Part shown: positions 1-7,431 of the stretch, in pieces | Layout of the letters: each line of letters starts with the position of its first letter | Numbering within the stretch: position 1 is the first letter of the stretch | Assembly (NCBI RefSeq): GCF_000762405.1 | Contig: NZ_JRPQ01000115.1 | Span: forward strand, 1 to 45,976 | Length of the DNA: 45,976 bases | Direction of reading: 5' to 3' | From: Hoylesella timonensis S9-PR14 | GTDB taxonomy: Bacteria; Bacteroidota; Bacteroidia; Bacteroidales; Bacteroidaceae | Position numbers and translations under genes: made by a program | Notes under the pieces: generated by a model | What the model saw: only the letters and a program-made list of their open reading frames with translations | The model's database searches: none | Told to the model about the DNA's origin: nothing

Positions 1-257
1 CCTTAGATAGGCTTTATTTTTAGATTTAATGTGGTTATAAGTGAATTTATGAGAGAAAGAGAAAGTTTTGCAGAGGTCTCTATCCATAAAATAGTTGTGC
101 ACTTTTGTTTGACAACGTACATGATACAAATCATGATTTAGGCTTGGAAAGTGTCAGATACGTTTATTCATTAATAACAGAAATACGTAATAATATAAGC
201 AAGAAATAACTTGTAATTACGTTTATATAAATATCAACATATAAAATCCTTGTAATT

Positions 258-788
258 ATGAAAAAAGTATTTTACAGCCTAATCCTTTTCTGTGGATTAT
301 CTGCATGTTCCTCTGAGAAGGTATCTCTTGAGCCATTAAGAATTTATGATGTCGCAAATTCTACTTGCAAGTCGAGCCTCTCTGCGACAGAAACACGTCC
401 TGATTTCTATTTGGAGAAAGATGCAGTACCAGCAACTTTAAGCATAGAGCTGGGTAAGGATGGCATAGCCCAATGTGTACTGGAAGATGTGAAAGCCAAC
501 TGTGCCGTAAGAAATATCTATGTGAACATCGTTAATCAAGATGATCAGATTATCCTTGTTGTGTATCATCATGTCCTTGACGCGCTTGCCGATTGCATTT
601 GCAAATACGATGTTCGTTTTAAGATGAGCAAATTGTCGGCTGGTAATTATAAACTTAAAGTTTACTTTGCCAGACCGAATATGAAATATGAAGATTCTGA
701 TATTGCATTCAATGGGCTGCTCAATCTAACTCTGAATAAAAAGGAAAGAGTAGTGCTTAAGTCTGAATTGAGTTTACCAGAGATTTGA
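258..788 (+). CDS. Hypothetical lipoprotein
   Basis: A 176-residue protein with a lipoprotein signal: a basic MKK start, a hydrophobic stretch and the lipobox LSAC, so Cys17 would be lipidated and the protein anchored in the envelope. The mature part has several cysteines (about residues 38, 73, 82, 112 and 114) and alternating beta-like segments; I recognise no domain. The upstream region has a short palindrome (CATGAT-4 nt-ATCATG, 120-135) and a 10-base direct repeat CTTGTAATTA at 210-219 and 249-258, the second copy running into the start codon. It stands alone: the next genes are on the other strand behind a bidirectional terminator. It could be chromosomal or cargo of the neighbouring mobile module. 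The reading frame is convincing; the function is unknown. Confidence 0.75.
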   Translation: MKKVFYSLILFCGLSACSSEKVSLEPLRIYDVANSTCKSSLSATETRPDFYLEKDAVPATLSIELGKDGIAQCVLEDVKANCAVRNIYVNIVNQDDQIILVVYHHVLDALADCICKYDVRFKMSKLSAGNYKLKVYFARPNMKYEDSDIAFNGLLNLTLNKKERVVLKSELSLPEI

Positions 789-945
789 AAAACTGATTGA
801 ATAGTAAAAGACAAAAACATAACATTCTATAAAGTGTGTCTTTATCGTGATTTCAGCCCTTTTTGATAATCGCATCAAAGAAGGCTATAAACATTCAAGA
901 TAGAAGTGCAATTCCTTTAGGTAGTTTGAGTTCACATTCTTCAAA

Positions 946-989
946 AATAGGCCCACTTTGGTTATTGTTTCAAAGTAGGCTTATTTTTA
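946..989. terminator. Bidirectional terminator hairpin
   Basis: Arms of 15 bases (946-960 and 971-985) pair with one mismatch and one G-U wobble around a 10-base loop. The right arm runs into TTTT on the plus strand, and the left arm is flanked by AAAAA, which is a U-tract on the minus strand. It lies between the plus-strand lipoprotein and the minus-strand helix-turn-helix genes, so it can serve both. Confidence 0.65.
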
Positions 990-1014
990 TAAATGGGAAG
1001 CTATATTCTAATAC

Positions 1015-1320
1015 TTAGAGAAAGTTCTTATGGCTATCCTCTAATAATCTCTCCAAGTCCGACACCTTATAGAGTATCTTTCCTGCGAATTGCGTGTAGG
1101 GAATAATCCTCCTGTCCCGATAGTCCTGCAAGGTACGAGGGCTGATATACAGCCGCTCGCATACTTCCTTGCTCGTTAGGAAATGCTCACCTCTAAACAG
1201 CGGTTTGTGTGTCTGTGCCACTTCCTTAATTCTCTTGCTTACTCCGCTGATAGTGGACAGCACCTGCTGCATATCGTCAGCCTCCATATTTAAGTCTCTT
1301 ACCTGTTCCATATACTTCAT
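1015..1320 (-). CDS. Helix-turn-helix (excisionase/MerR-like) DNA-binding protein
   Basis: 101 residues. The C-terminal half carries a HTH_17/excisionase-like winged helix: LTSKEVCERLYISPRTLQDYRD (about 49-70), then the wing segment IPYTQFAGKILYKVSDLERLL. Such small proteins sit near the integrase in Bacteroidales mobile elements and act as recombination directionality factors or regulators. It is the second gene of a two-gene minus-strand operon, 21 bases after its paralogue at 1342-1626, with which it shares the pattern S-x-RTLQ-x-YRD. Whether it binds attachment sites or promoters cannot be told from sequence. Confidence 0.8.
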   Translation of the reverse strand: MKYMEQVRDLNMEADDMQQVLSTISGVSKRIKEVAQTHKPLFRGEHFLTSKEVCERLYISPRTLQDYRDRRIIPYTQFAGKILYKVSDLERLLEDSHKNFL

Positions 1321-1341
1321 GTTTATTTGTTGATTTTAGTT

Positions 1342-1626
1342 TTATCCGTTTTTCGATTTATCAGATTTGGTTTGGAGCAATTGTTCCACATCCTCACGCT
1401 TGTAACAGCACTTATGCCCGATTTGGGAGAAAGGCAACACACCAGTATCCCGATAGTGCTGCAAGGTACGCTTGCTGATATTAAGCAACTTGCATACATC
1501 ACCGTTGTGCAGCCAATCGGTGTGCCTGCTCTGTTCTCCGAATGCCTTGTGGCAGGTCTCGGCAAGGCTGAGAATCTCGTTCCTCAGCTTTGCCCAGTTT
1601 GAATCCGTAATGATAAAATATCCCAT
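1342..1626 (-). CDS. Helix-turn-helix (excisionase/MerR-like) DNA-binding protein
   Basis: 94 residues from the ATG at 1626 (MGYFIITDSNW). An in-frame extension back to 1737 is possible but would run past the promoter candidate at 1715-1745, so the shorter start is preferred. The C-terminal HTH (GDVCKLLNISKRTLQHYRDT) is followed by LPFSQIGHKCCYKREDVEQLL, the usual recognition helix plus wing of excisionase-like proteins. It is first in a two-gene operon with the paralogue at 1015-1320 and divergent from the VapE-like gene. Its likely role is control of excision or of the mobilization genes; this is inference from family and position. Confidence 0.8.
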   Translation of the reverse strand: MGYFIITDSNWAKLRNEILSLAETCHKAFGEQSRHTDWLHNGDVCKLLNISKRTLQHYRDTGVLPFSQIGHKCCYKREDVEQLLQTKSDKSKNG

Positions 1627-1714
1627 AGTTTTATTATTGTTTTGTTTGTATTTCTGTCTTGTTGGTTTAATAAAACCTTTGTCCGTTTTGCGTTTCACCG
1701 CATATTTCTGCCTG

Positions 1715-1745
1715 CAAAAGTAGAGAGTGTTTGCCATACTTCAAA
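1715..1745 (-). promoter_or_regulatory. Bacteroidota promoter for the HTH operon
   Basis: On the minus strand TTTG (1742-1745), 19 bases, then TACTTTTG (1715-1722) fits the Bacteroidota -33/-7 consensus (TTTG, N19, TAnnTTTG). Transcription would start near 1708, giving a leader of about 80 nt before the ATG at 1626. This spacing supports that start over the longer reading frame. Confidence 0.65.
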
Positions 1746-2080
1746 GCACGAGGGAACAGCAGGGAAATAGAGGGAAAAACATGGAAATGGCAAAAGGATT
1801 GTCGCTCTCTTTCTTTGTCTCTTTACTCCATTTTATCATATCCTTTTAGCCAACGCAATACGATGCGTATTGTAGCAAATTACCACCTGCCTTTCTTGCA
1901 TTCTTTACACACTTGTCCTCTTGTTTGGGGCTTAAATCCATACTTTCCAACAGTTTCTTGTCAAAAATCCGTGAGAAATTCATTGCCAATTTGCGCAACA
2001 TTATGCAAGCACTCCCTGAATGCTTGGAACTTTCCAGTTCTCTTCATAACTTCACTCTCGGAAACCAAACCAAGCAGATA
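1746..2080. other. Divergent intergenic region between HTH operon and vapE-like gene
   Basis: About 335 bases with no convincing gene. An open frame continuous with the VapE-like gene starts at 1913, but that stretch has no domain character and I read it as untranslated. I see no TAnnTTTG box on the plus strand close to 2081. Confidence 0.4.
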
Positions 2081-3346
2081 ATGAAATCAAACGCAGATAA
2101 ATGCAATTCAGAGGGCGAAAACAATACGCCCAAGCAAAGGAAGACTTTCTCCAAAAACGGTGAGATAGAAACTTATCTCTCCTCTTATTATGAGTTCAGA
2201 TACAACACGGTATTGGGAAGAACTGAATACAGGGGCAAGAGCGATGCTCACTTCTTAAAAGTGGGTCGCTATGAAATCAACACGCTCCGCAGGGAACTTG
2301 ACAACGATGTGGGGATTATCACATCTTCCAACAACCTCTATTCAATTATTGATAGCAGCTTCTCTCCACGTGTCAATCCCATACAGGAGTATTTCAAAAG
2401 GTTGCCATTGGTGGATGTAAGCAGCAGTTCTCCCTTTTCACTGAAAGTCATTCCCGAACTGGCAAGTTGCGTAGTTGTTCGCAACTCTGACAAGTGGCTG
2501 CCATACCTTACCAAATGGCTCGTGGCAGTGGTCGCCAACGCCATGGACTACCGTGAGTGCCGTAACCATACCTGTCTTGTACTGACAGGTGACCAAGGCA
2601 AGTTCAAGACAACATTCCTTGACTTGCTCTGTCCTCCTGCCTTGCATGGTTACAGCTACACGGGCAAGATATATCCGCAGGAGAACGACACGCTTACCTA
2701 TATCGGGCAGAACCTCATCGTAAACATTGACGACCAACTAAAAGCCCTCAACAAACGTGACGAGAACGAATTGAAGAACCTTATCACCTGCCCGATGGTC
2801 AAGTACCGTATGCCCTACGACAAATATGTGGAAGAACACCCACACTTGGCGAGCTTCGTTGCATCGGTAAATGGCAACGACTTTCTTACAGACCCTACAG
2901 GAAGCAGACGCTTCCTGCCCTTTGAAGTACTTTCTATAGATATTGAGAGAGCAAAAGCTATCTCGATGGACTATGTTTATGCGGAAGCCAAAGCCTTGTT
3001 AAAGTCAGGTTTTCGCTATTGGTTTGATGATGACGAGATTGCCGAACTATATAGGGAGAGTGAAGACTTTCAAGTACAGACTGCAGAGATGGAGCTTTTG
3101 TTGCGTTGTTTTGAAAAGCCAACGGAGAATGAAAGTTATTCGTTAATGACCACTACGGAGATACTCACTTATTTGGGTATTTATACTCACCAGCCACTTG
3201 TTGCCAAGCGTATGGGTGAAGCCTTGAAGAAAGCAGGATACATAAAGGTGAGCAAACGAAGAAACGGTGGTAGCCCCATCTATGTCTACAAAATTAGGAA
3301 AATCTTGCCCTGCCCGCTCCTTCAAACTTGTAGTAGCCAAATGTAG
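2081..3346 (+). CDS. VapE/VirE-family P-loop ATPase
   Basis: 421 residues from the ATG at 2081. The core is a VapE/VirE-type (PF05272-like) SF3-helicase-like domain. The Walker A loop is VLTGDQGKFKTTFL (around residues 166-179), followed by a Walker-B-like strand NLIVNIDDQ (about 210) and the sensor/arginine-finger stretch ASVNGNDFLTDPTGSRRFLPFEV (about 264-286). The C-terminal 90 residues resemble the winged-helix tail usual in this family. In mobile elements such proteins act with a primase in element replication. The TOPRIM primase-like gene follows 182 bases downstream, which fits that pairing. The exact start is uncertain because the frame is open to 1913. Confidence 0.85.
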   Translation: MKSNADKCNSEGENNTPKQRKTFSKNGEIETYLSSYYEFRYNTVLGRTEYRGKSDAHFLKVGRYEINTLRRELDNDVGIITSSNNLYSIIDSSFSPRVNPIQEYFKRLPLVDVSSSSPFSLKVIPELASCVVVRNSDKWLPYLTKWLVAVVANAMDYRECRNHTCLVLTGDQGKFKTTFLDLLCPPALHGYSYTGKIYPQENDTLTYIGQNLIVNIDDQLKALNKRDENELKNLITCPMVKYRMPYDKYVEEHPHLASFVASVNGNDFLTDPTGSRRFLPFEVLSIDIERAKAISMDYVYAEAKALLKSGFRYWFDDDEIAELYRESEDFQVQTAEMELLLRCFEKPTENESYSLMTTTEILTYLGIYTHQPLVAKRMGEALKKAGYIKVSKRRNGGSPIYVYKIRKILPCPLLQTCSSQM

Positions 3347-3528
3347 TAGAATATGTAGTATTGTTTTATACTACAAAGTAACACTGATTATCAATCACTT
3401 ATCACAAAATAGTATGTAGTAAGAAGAAAGATGAAAAAGTTTGGAGGGGGAAAACTTTGGAAACAGTAAAACCATAAAAACAGACAAATATAAATAATTA
3501 TCATTCAACCCATTAAAGTATCAAAGCA

Positions 3529-4533
3529 ATGAAAGAAGAAGATTTATCACGCATCAAGCAATACCCCATCGTGGAGTATCTTGAAAGGAAAGGCATCAAG
3601 CCTGTACGTAGGACATCTTCCTATGCGCTGTACCGCTCACCACTCAGAGAGGAAATGCATCCGAGTTTTAAGGTGGACACAGAGAAGAACCTTTGGATAG
3701 ACTATGCCGAAGGCAGGGGCGGAAGTATCATCGACCTCTGTATGCGCTTGGAGAGCTGCACGCTATCGGAAGCCATCCGCCGCTTGGGGCAGAACGCTTC
3801 CGATAATACAGTATATAGTTCTCACAAAAACTTCGTGCCTAATAATTTACAACCTACGATGGCTGCAAACGAGACAAGGAGACTGATAAGCATATCAGAC
3901 ACCCTGCCTCCACATTTGCAGGAGTATCTTACAAAGGTACGCTGCATTGATTTGGAAAAGGCAAAGCCTTTCCTTAAATGTATCAGCTATGAGATAAGGG
4001 GAAGGCGCTATCAAGCCATCGGCTTTGCCAATCAATCAGGAGGGTATGAACTTCGGGATAATGGTTCGTTCAAGGGAACGATAGCTCCGAAGGATATTAC
4101 TCTGATATTTACGGACAAACAGACAGAACACACAATAGACAAACCACTGCCAGTATGCGTGTTTGAGGGATTTATGGATTTCCTTTCTTTTCTTTCAATG
4201 AAAGAGGAGATAGCCAGCCACTGCCTTGTGATGAACTCCGTGAGCAATGTGGCAAGGACTGTCCGCTGTCTGAACGACCGACACCTGACCCATATCCGTG
4301 CCTTCCTTGACAATGACGATGCAGGACGGAGAGCCGTGCAAGAATTTGTAAAAGCAGGTTTCAAGGTGGAGGATATGTCCGTACATTACAAAGGCTTCAA
4401 AGACCTCAACGAGTTTCATGTCAGTCGTATGTGTAAACAGGAGCAGCAGAAAGTGCAGGAACGGACACGAGTGTCGGTTACGGAGCAAAAGCAAAGTAAG
4501 AAATCAAAACAAGTCAAACATAAAATTAGATAG
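3529..4533 (+). CDS. TOPRIM primase-like protein of mobilizable elements
   Basis: 334 residues. The N-terminus has the CHC2 zinc-finger fold pattern (YALYRSPLREEMHPSF, then LWIDYAEGRGGSIIDL, about 28-68), but the Cys/His zinc ligands of DnaG are replaced. The C-terminal half has a TOPRIM domain: VCVFEGFMDFLSF (Glu-Gly-x-x-Asp, about 207-219) and IRAFLDNDDAGRRAV (Asp-x-Asp-x-Ala-Gly, about 256-270). Known relatives in NBU-type elements (PrmN1) are thought to prime element DNA. It lies between the VapE-like ATPase and the DUF3408 gene. Whether it primes without a zinc site is open. Confidence 0.85.
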   Translation: MKEEDLSRIKQYPIVEYLERKGIKPVRRTSSYALYRSPLREEMHPSFKVDTEKNLWIDYAEGRGGSIIDLCMRLESCTLSEAIRRLGQNASDNTVYSSHKNFVPNNLQPTMAANETRRLISISDTLPPHLQEYLTKVRCIDLEKAKPFLKCISYEIRGRRYQAIGFANQSGGYELRDNGSFKGTIAPKDITLIFTDKQTEHTIDKPLPVCVFEGFMDFLSFLSMKEEIASHCLVMNSVSNVARTVRCLNDRHLTHIRAFLDNDDAGRRAVQEFVKAGFKVEDMSVHYKGFKDLNEFHVSRMCKQEQQKVQERTRVSVTEQKQSKKSKQVKHKIR

Positions 4534-4537
4534 CAAA

Positions 4538-4972
4538 ATGGAAAATAAAACAAAGACAACGGACAAAGATTTTTCATGGCTTTTGGGTGTGGAAGATGAA
4601 ACAGAGTACGAATCTACTCCACAGAAAGGGACAGAGGTTCCTGAAATAGAAAGACCTACAAACAAGCAGGACACAGAGAACACTACGCACTCTGAACCTG
4701 CGCAGCATACAGAGAGTGCAACCGTTCAAAGGCGCATCAGTGCCAAGATGAGAAAGGAAACGCTTGAAGCCTACAAGCAAGCCTACCTTGTCCCAACAAG
4801 ACTGAGCAACCGGAAGGCGGTCTATCTGAGCCGAGAAACGCAGGAGCGTGCCGACTTCATCGTGCGCAGGTTAGGCGACAGGGGCAGCAACCTTTCAAGT
4901 TTCGTGGAGAACATCGTGCGCCTCCATCTGGAAGAGTATGGTGAGGACATAGAAAAATGGAGAAGGTTGTGA
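4538..4972 (+). CDS. DUF3408 protein
   Basis: 144 residues from the ATG at 4538, four bases after the primase stop, so probably translationally coupled. A reading frame open back to 4418 overlaps the primase gene and is less likely. The first 65 residues are polar and probably disordered. The C-terminal 75 (MRKETLEAYKQAYLVPTRLS, then RETQERADFIVRRLGDRGSNLSSFVENIVRLHL) match DUF3408, a ribbon-helix-helix-like domain common in Bacteroides conjugative and mobilizable elements. The likely role is DNA binding in element transfer or maintenance. Confidence 0.8.
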   Translation: MENKTKTTDKDFSWLLGVEDETEYESTPQKGTEVPEIERPTNKQDTENTTHSEPAQHTESATVQRRISAKMRKETLEAYKQAYLVPTRLSNRKAVYLSRETQERADFIVRRLGDRGSNLSSFVENIVRLHLEEYGEDIEKWRRL

Positions 4973-5329
4973 GCCACAGAAAAAGGTGAGAGCTTTCTTG
5001 AAAAGTGACAAGCTTTCCATCCAAAACCCTCAACCCTTTATTAGAGAATATGACAGCTAATATTTACTCAACATACTGAATGATGAGAACACCACGAACA
5101 CAGTCAGGCACGGAATACACAGCATTCACTTTGGGGTGGCAATACGCTTTATGCGTAAACAGTCTGTTAGGTAGCATTGCAAGACGTCAGTTTGTACCCA
5201 CAACTGCGCCCAGCTCCTCTCGTCCTACTATCGGGGAGATAAGACCGTAATCACTCCGTTCTCATCGGTCAGTATTTAGGAATTAAGGTAATAAATCATC
5301 TACAATGATAAACTTTCAAGGAAACTTAT
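4973..5329 (+). other. Candidate oriT region upstream of mobAB
   Basis: 357 bases without a convincing gene directly before the mobilization genes, where oriT lies in Bacteroides mobilizable elements. It holds a perfect hairpin TACGC-TTTAT-GCGTA (5143-5157), a GC-rich stretch around 5195-5250 unlike the surrounding AT-rich DNA, and GCTTTC repeated near 4990 and 5010. I cannot point to the nick site. Confidence 0.4.
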
Positions 5330-5755
5330 ATGAACAGATATAAAGGAAAAGCTGCCCGATGGCAGCAACAGGATAAAGAAGAACAGCGGATGAACAAAAC
5401 GGAGTTCATCAAGGTAAGATGTACCAGTGAAGAGAAGAAACGTATCAAATCAAGGGCGGAAAGCACGGGACGGAAATTCTCCGATTATTGTCGGGAAATA
5501 CTCCTTAACGGAGAAGTAACAGCCGTTCCCAAGATGACAGACAATGAGAGGGAAGCCATTGCCATTCTCCAACATACAGGAAGGTTCTATGGGCAGATTT
5601 CCAATCTCATCAAGCTCAAGGACGAGGATTGGCTACATATCACCAAGAACCTTTCGCTATGTGCCAAAGAGGCATTTAAGCGGTTTTACGACCCGCATTT
5701 TCGGGTGGATGATGAAATATATAAGGTCTTAAATCTAACAAGAAATGATAGGTAA
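5330..5755 (+). CDS. MobA-like mobilization accessory protein
   Basis: 141 residues, or 121 if the second ATG at 5390 (MNKTEFIKVRCTSEEKK) is used, which is where family members usually begin. The segment IKVRCTSEEKKRIKSRAEST plus FSDYCREILL is a ribbon-helix-helix motif typical of MobA/MobC relaxosome proteins, which bind near oriT and help the relaxase. The C-terminal part (about 65-130) is helical and contains the GRFYGQISNLIKLKD-type signature of Bacteroidetes MobA. It overlaps the relaxase gene by 11 bases, so the two are co-translated. Confidence 0.85.
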   Translation: MNRYKGKAARWQQQDKEEQRMNKTEFIKVRCTSEEKKRIKSRAESTGRKFSDYCREILLNGEVTAVPKMTDNEREAIAILQHTGRFYGQISNLIKLKDEDWLHITKNLSLCAKEAFKRFYDPHFRVDDEIYKVLNLTRNDR

Positions 5756-6806
5756 ATGCAAGGCGATAGCGTACGGCAGCACAGCTTTGGACTATATTTT
5801 CAGGGAAGGCAAACTCGGTAGTCGGCTTGCCTTTCACAATCTTTGCAGCAGAGAACCAAAGGCAATCTATGAGGAAATGAAAGTGATCAGCGATTACAAC
5901 AGCCGTTGCAAGAACAAGTTTCTCCGTATCGAAATAGGCATCGCACCGCAGGACGAGAAAAAGCTGCCTGTGTCCGAACTCATGTGGATAGCCCATTTGT
6001 TTGCCAAACGAATAGGACTTGACAACCACCAATGGGTGGCAGTAACGCACAAGGACACCGATAATAGACACATTCACATAATTGCTAACCGTATCAGTCT
6101 GTATGGAGAAGTCTATGATACCACCTTTGTGAGCAATAGGGCTGCAAGGGTGGCAGAGGAAATCAGCAGGGAGAAAGGCTTGACCATTGCAAAAGAGGTC
6201 AAGGCAGAAAGGAAACACCAAAATGAAAAAGCCAGCCCTACAAGAGAGCAAACAAAGCAGCAGGTGCAGAAGATTTGCTACACCTTGCTTGACAAGTACA
6301 AAGGAACAGGCGTTACAGGGCATTCTATGTTCCTTTACGAGTTGAACAAAAACGGCATTATTATAGAGCGTATGAAGAACAAGCAGGGCAAAGTATATGG
6401 CTTGAAGTTCTCATACGCAGGGCAATCCTTAAAGGCTTCCGAAATCGGCAGGGAGTTCGGCTACCATTCCCTGCAGAAGAACTTTGAAACAACCAACAAG
6501 GAAGAATCAAGGAAACCACATCTAACAGTACAAGAGCCTACAGAAAAGAAAGAACAATCTGATACAGGCTACCAACTTGTACCTCCAAGCCGCTCCTCTA
6601 TCTCACGAGACAATGATACCTCACAAGTGCAGAATCCCATTGGTGCAGTGGCAGACACCATCGTTAGCGCAGCCGATGAAGCGGTGGAAGGGTTAGGCGA
6701 TTTAATTACACCAAGTACACAAGGCAATGACTTAACCGAAGCTGCATGGCAGCGCAAACTCAGATACCAAGCTAACAGAAAGAAGAAACATGGAAGGGGA
6801 ATATAA
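5745..6806 (+). CDS. Relaxase/mobilization nuclease (MobB type)
   Basis: 353 residues, a Relaxase/mobilization nuclease domain protein (PF03432-like). It nicks the element at oriT and stays attached to the transferred strand. The metal-binding motif is clear: THKDTDNRHIHIIANRIS (about 100-117), that is His-x-Asp followed by His-x-His. The candidate catalytic tyrosine is in the N-terminal 20 residues (YGSTALDYIF). A charged, coiled-coil-prone middle (140-180) and a low-complexity C-terminal tail (240-353) are normal for this family. The gene appears intact. It is last in the mobilization operon, and nothing mobile follows it. Confidence 0.9.
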   Translation: MIGKCKAIAYGSTALDYIFREGKLGSRLAFHNLCSREPKAIYEEMKVISDYNSRCKNKFLRIEIGIAPQDEKKLPVSELMWIAHLFAKRIGLDNHQWVAVTHKDTDNRHIHIIANRISLYGEVYDTTFVSNRAARVAEEISREKGLTIAKEVKAERKHQNEKASPTREQTKQQVQKICYTLLDKYKGTGVTGHSMFLYELNKNGIIIERMKNKQGKVYGLKFSYAGQSLKASEIGREFGYHSLQKNFETTNKEESRKPHLTVQEPTEKKEQSDTGYQLVPPSRSSISRDNDTSQVQNPIGAVADTIVSAADEAVEGLGDLITPSTQGNDLTEAAWQRKLRYQANRKKKHGRGI

Positions 6807-6849
6807 ACATAGCATACAAAAAGTGCATAATAAAGAATATCTCATCAAA

Positions 6850-6904
6850 AACGCTTGCTATTCGGTAACAAAGTATTATCTTTGCAAACAGAATAACAAG
6901 CGTT
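6850..6904 (+). promoter_or_regulatory. Promoter embedded in a 14-base inverted repeat
   Basis: TTG (6855-6857), 19 bases, TATCTTTG (6877-6884) is a strong match to the Bacteroidota promoter. It is enclosed by AACGCTTGCTATTC (6850-6863) and GAATAACAAGCGTT (6891-6904), which are reverse complements except for one base. The left arm covers the -33 box and the right arm covers the expected start, a classic operator layout. No convincing gene follows: the frame from about 6907 to 7035 encodes only some 43 residues with no recognisable domain. Confidence 0.55.
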
Positions 6905-7431
6905 CTTTGTTAGGCAGAAAACAGCGAAGTCAAGTAGCTCGCTCGTTTCCAAATCGTTACCTATTTAGTTATACCAACATGGTAACTTCTTCATTTTCAA
7001 CGAGTTGTATTTTACGAATCATCTTGGTGAGCTAAAGCATTGTTTCAACAGCACTTTTTTGCCCATTTTCATCACAAATTGATTGAAAAAATCATCGCTA
7101 CACTTGCTCAATTTTCATAACACATTGTATAATAAGAAGTTATCAAACTTTCTCAAAACTCGCGTATTTGCAGCCAACGGAACGGTTGGTTCAAAATACG
7201 CGAGTTATGAAGCGCCTTTTGTTAAATAATTTGACAGTTTATTTTTGCATCACACGCCGCATATATCAGTCATTTTTTCTTGACAGTTATTCTTGTTGAT
7301 GAATTCAATTTCAGATCACCAAATATGCGAATGAGGACATATAGATGTACGTTTTACGTTGCATGAACAACCTTTACTTGTTGTTTGAACTTTCACATGG
7401 CGAAACAAGGAAAAATGTGTAACTTTGCAAC
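6905..7431. other. Non-coding stretch between mobile module and mutS2
   Basis: I see no reliable gene. It may hold the right attachment site of the element. Notable items are GTTACC/GGTAAC arms at 6956-6961 and 6981-6986, the long inverted repeat at 7157-7206, and a TAACTTTG box at 7420-7427. That box lies only 4 bases before the mutS2 ATG and has no matching -33 element, so it would imply a nearly leaderless mutS2 transcript if real. Confidence 0.4.
7157..7206. repeat. Perfect 13-base inverted repeat with nested inner stem
   Basis: AACTCGCGTATTT (7157-7169) and AAATACGCGAGTT (7194-7206) are exact reverse complements. Inside the 24-base spacer, CCAAC (7174-7178) and GTTGG (7185-7189) form a second stem. 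There is no T-tract on either side, so it is not an ordinary terminator. Its GC-rich arms stand out in AT-rich DNA. It could be a recombination or binding site of the adjacent mobile element, or a structured transcript. Confidence 0.6.

Larger units (their letters stand above)
1015..6806. mobile_element. Mobilizable element module (IME/mobilizable transposon-like), integrase not in view
   Basis: Seven genes form a gene set known from Bacteroides/Prevotella integrative mobilizable elements: two excisionase-like HTH proteins, a VapE/VirE-type P-loop protein, a TOPRIM primase-like protein, DUF3408, MobA and relaxase MobB. The ends are unknown. The right end should lie between 6807 and 7431, before the housekeeping gene mutS2. 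I could not find an integrase or a matching direct repeat (att pair), so the left end may lie outside the window or the element may be a remnant. The coordinates given cover only the gene block. Confidence 0.75.

Noticed and set aside
1913..2080. N-terminal extension of the VapE-like protein
   Set aside because: The extra 56 residues resemble translated leader; the ATG at 2081 starts the polar N-terminus usual for the family.
6850..6904. Invertible promoter (phase-variable DNA inversion)
   Set aside because: The arms are only 27 bases apart, much less than known invertible promoters of Bacteroides, and no recombinase gene is nearby; an operator fits better.
6790..7035. Open frame of 81 codons after the relaxase
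   Set aside because: It overlaps the relaxase end, crosses the promoter and inverted repeat at 6850-6904, and shows no domain; at most its last 43 codons could be translated.
7157..7206. Terminator
   Set aside because: No T-tract on either strand and no gene end close by.
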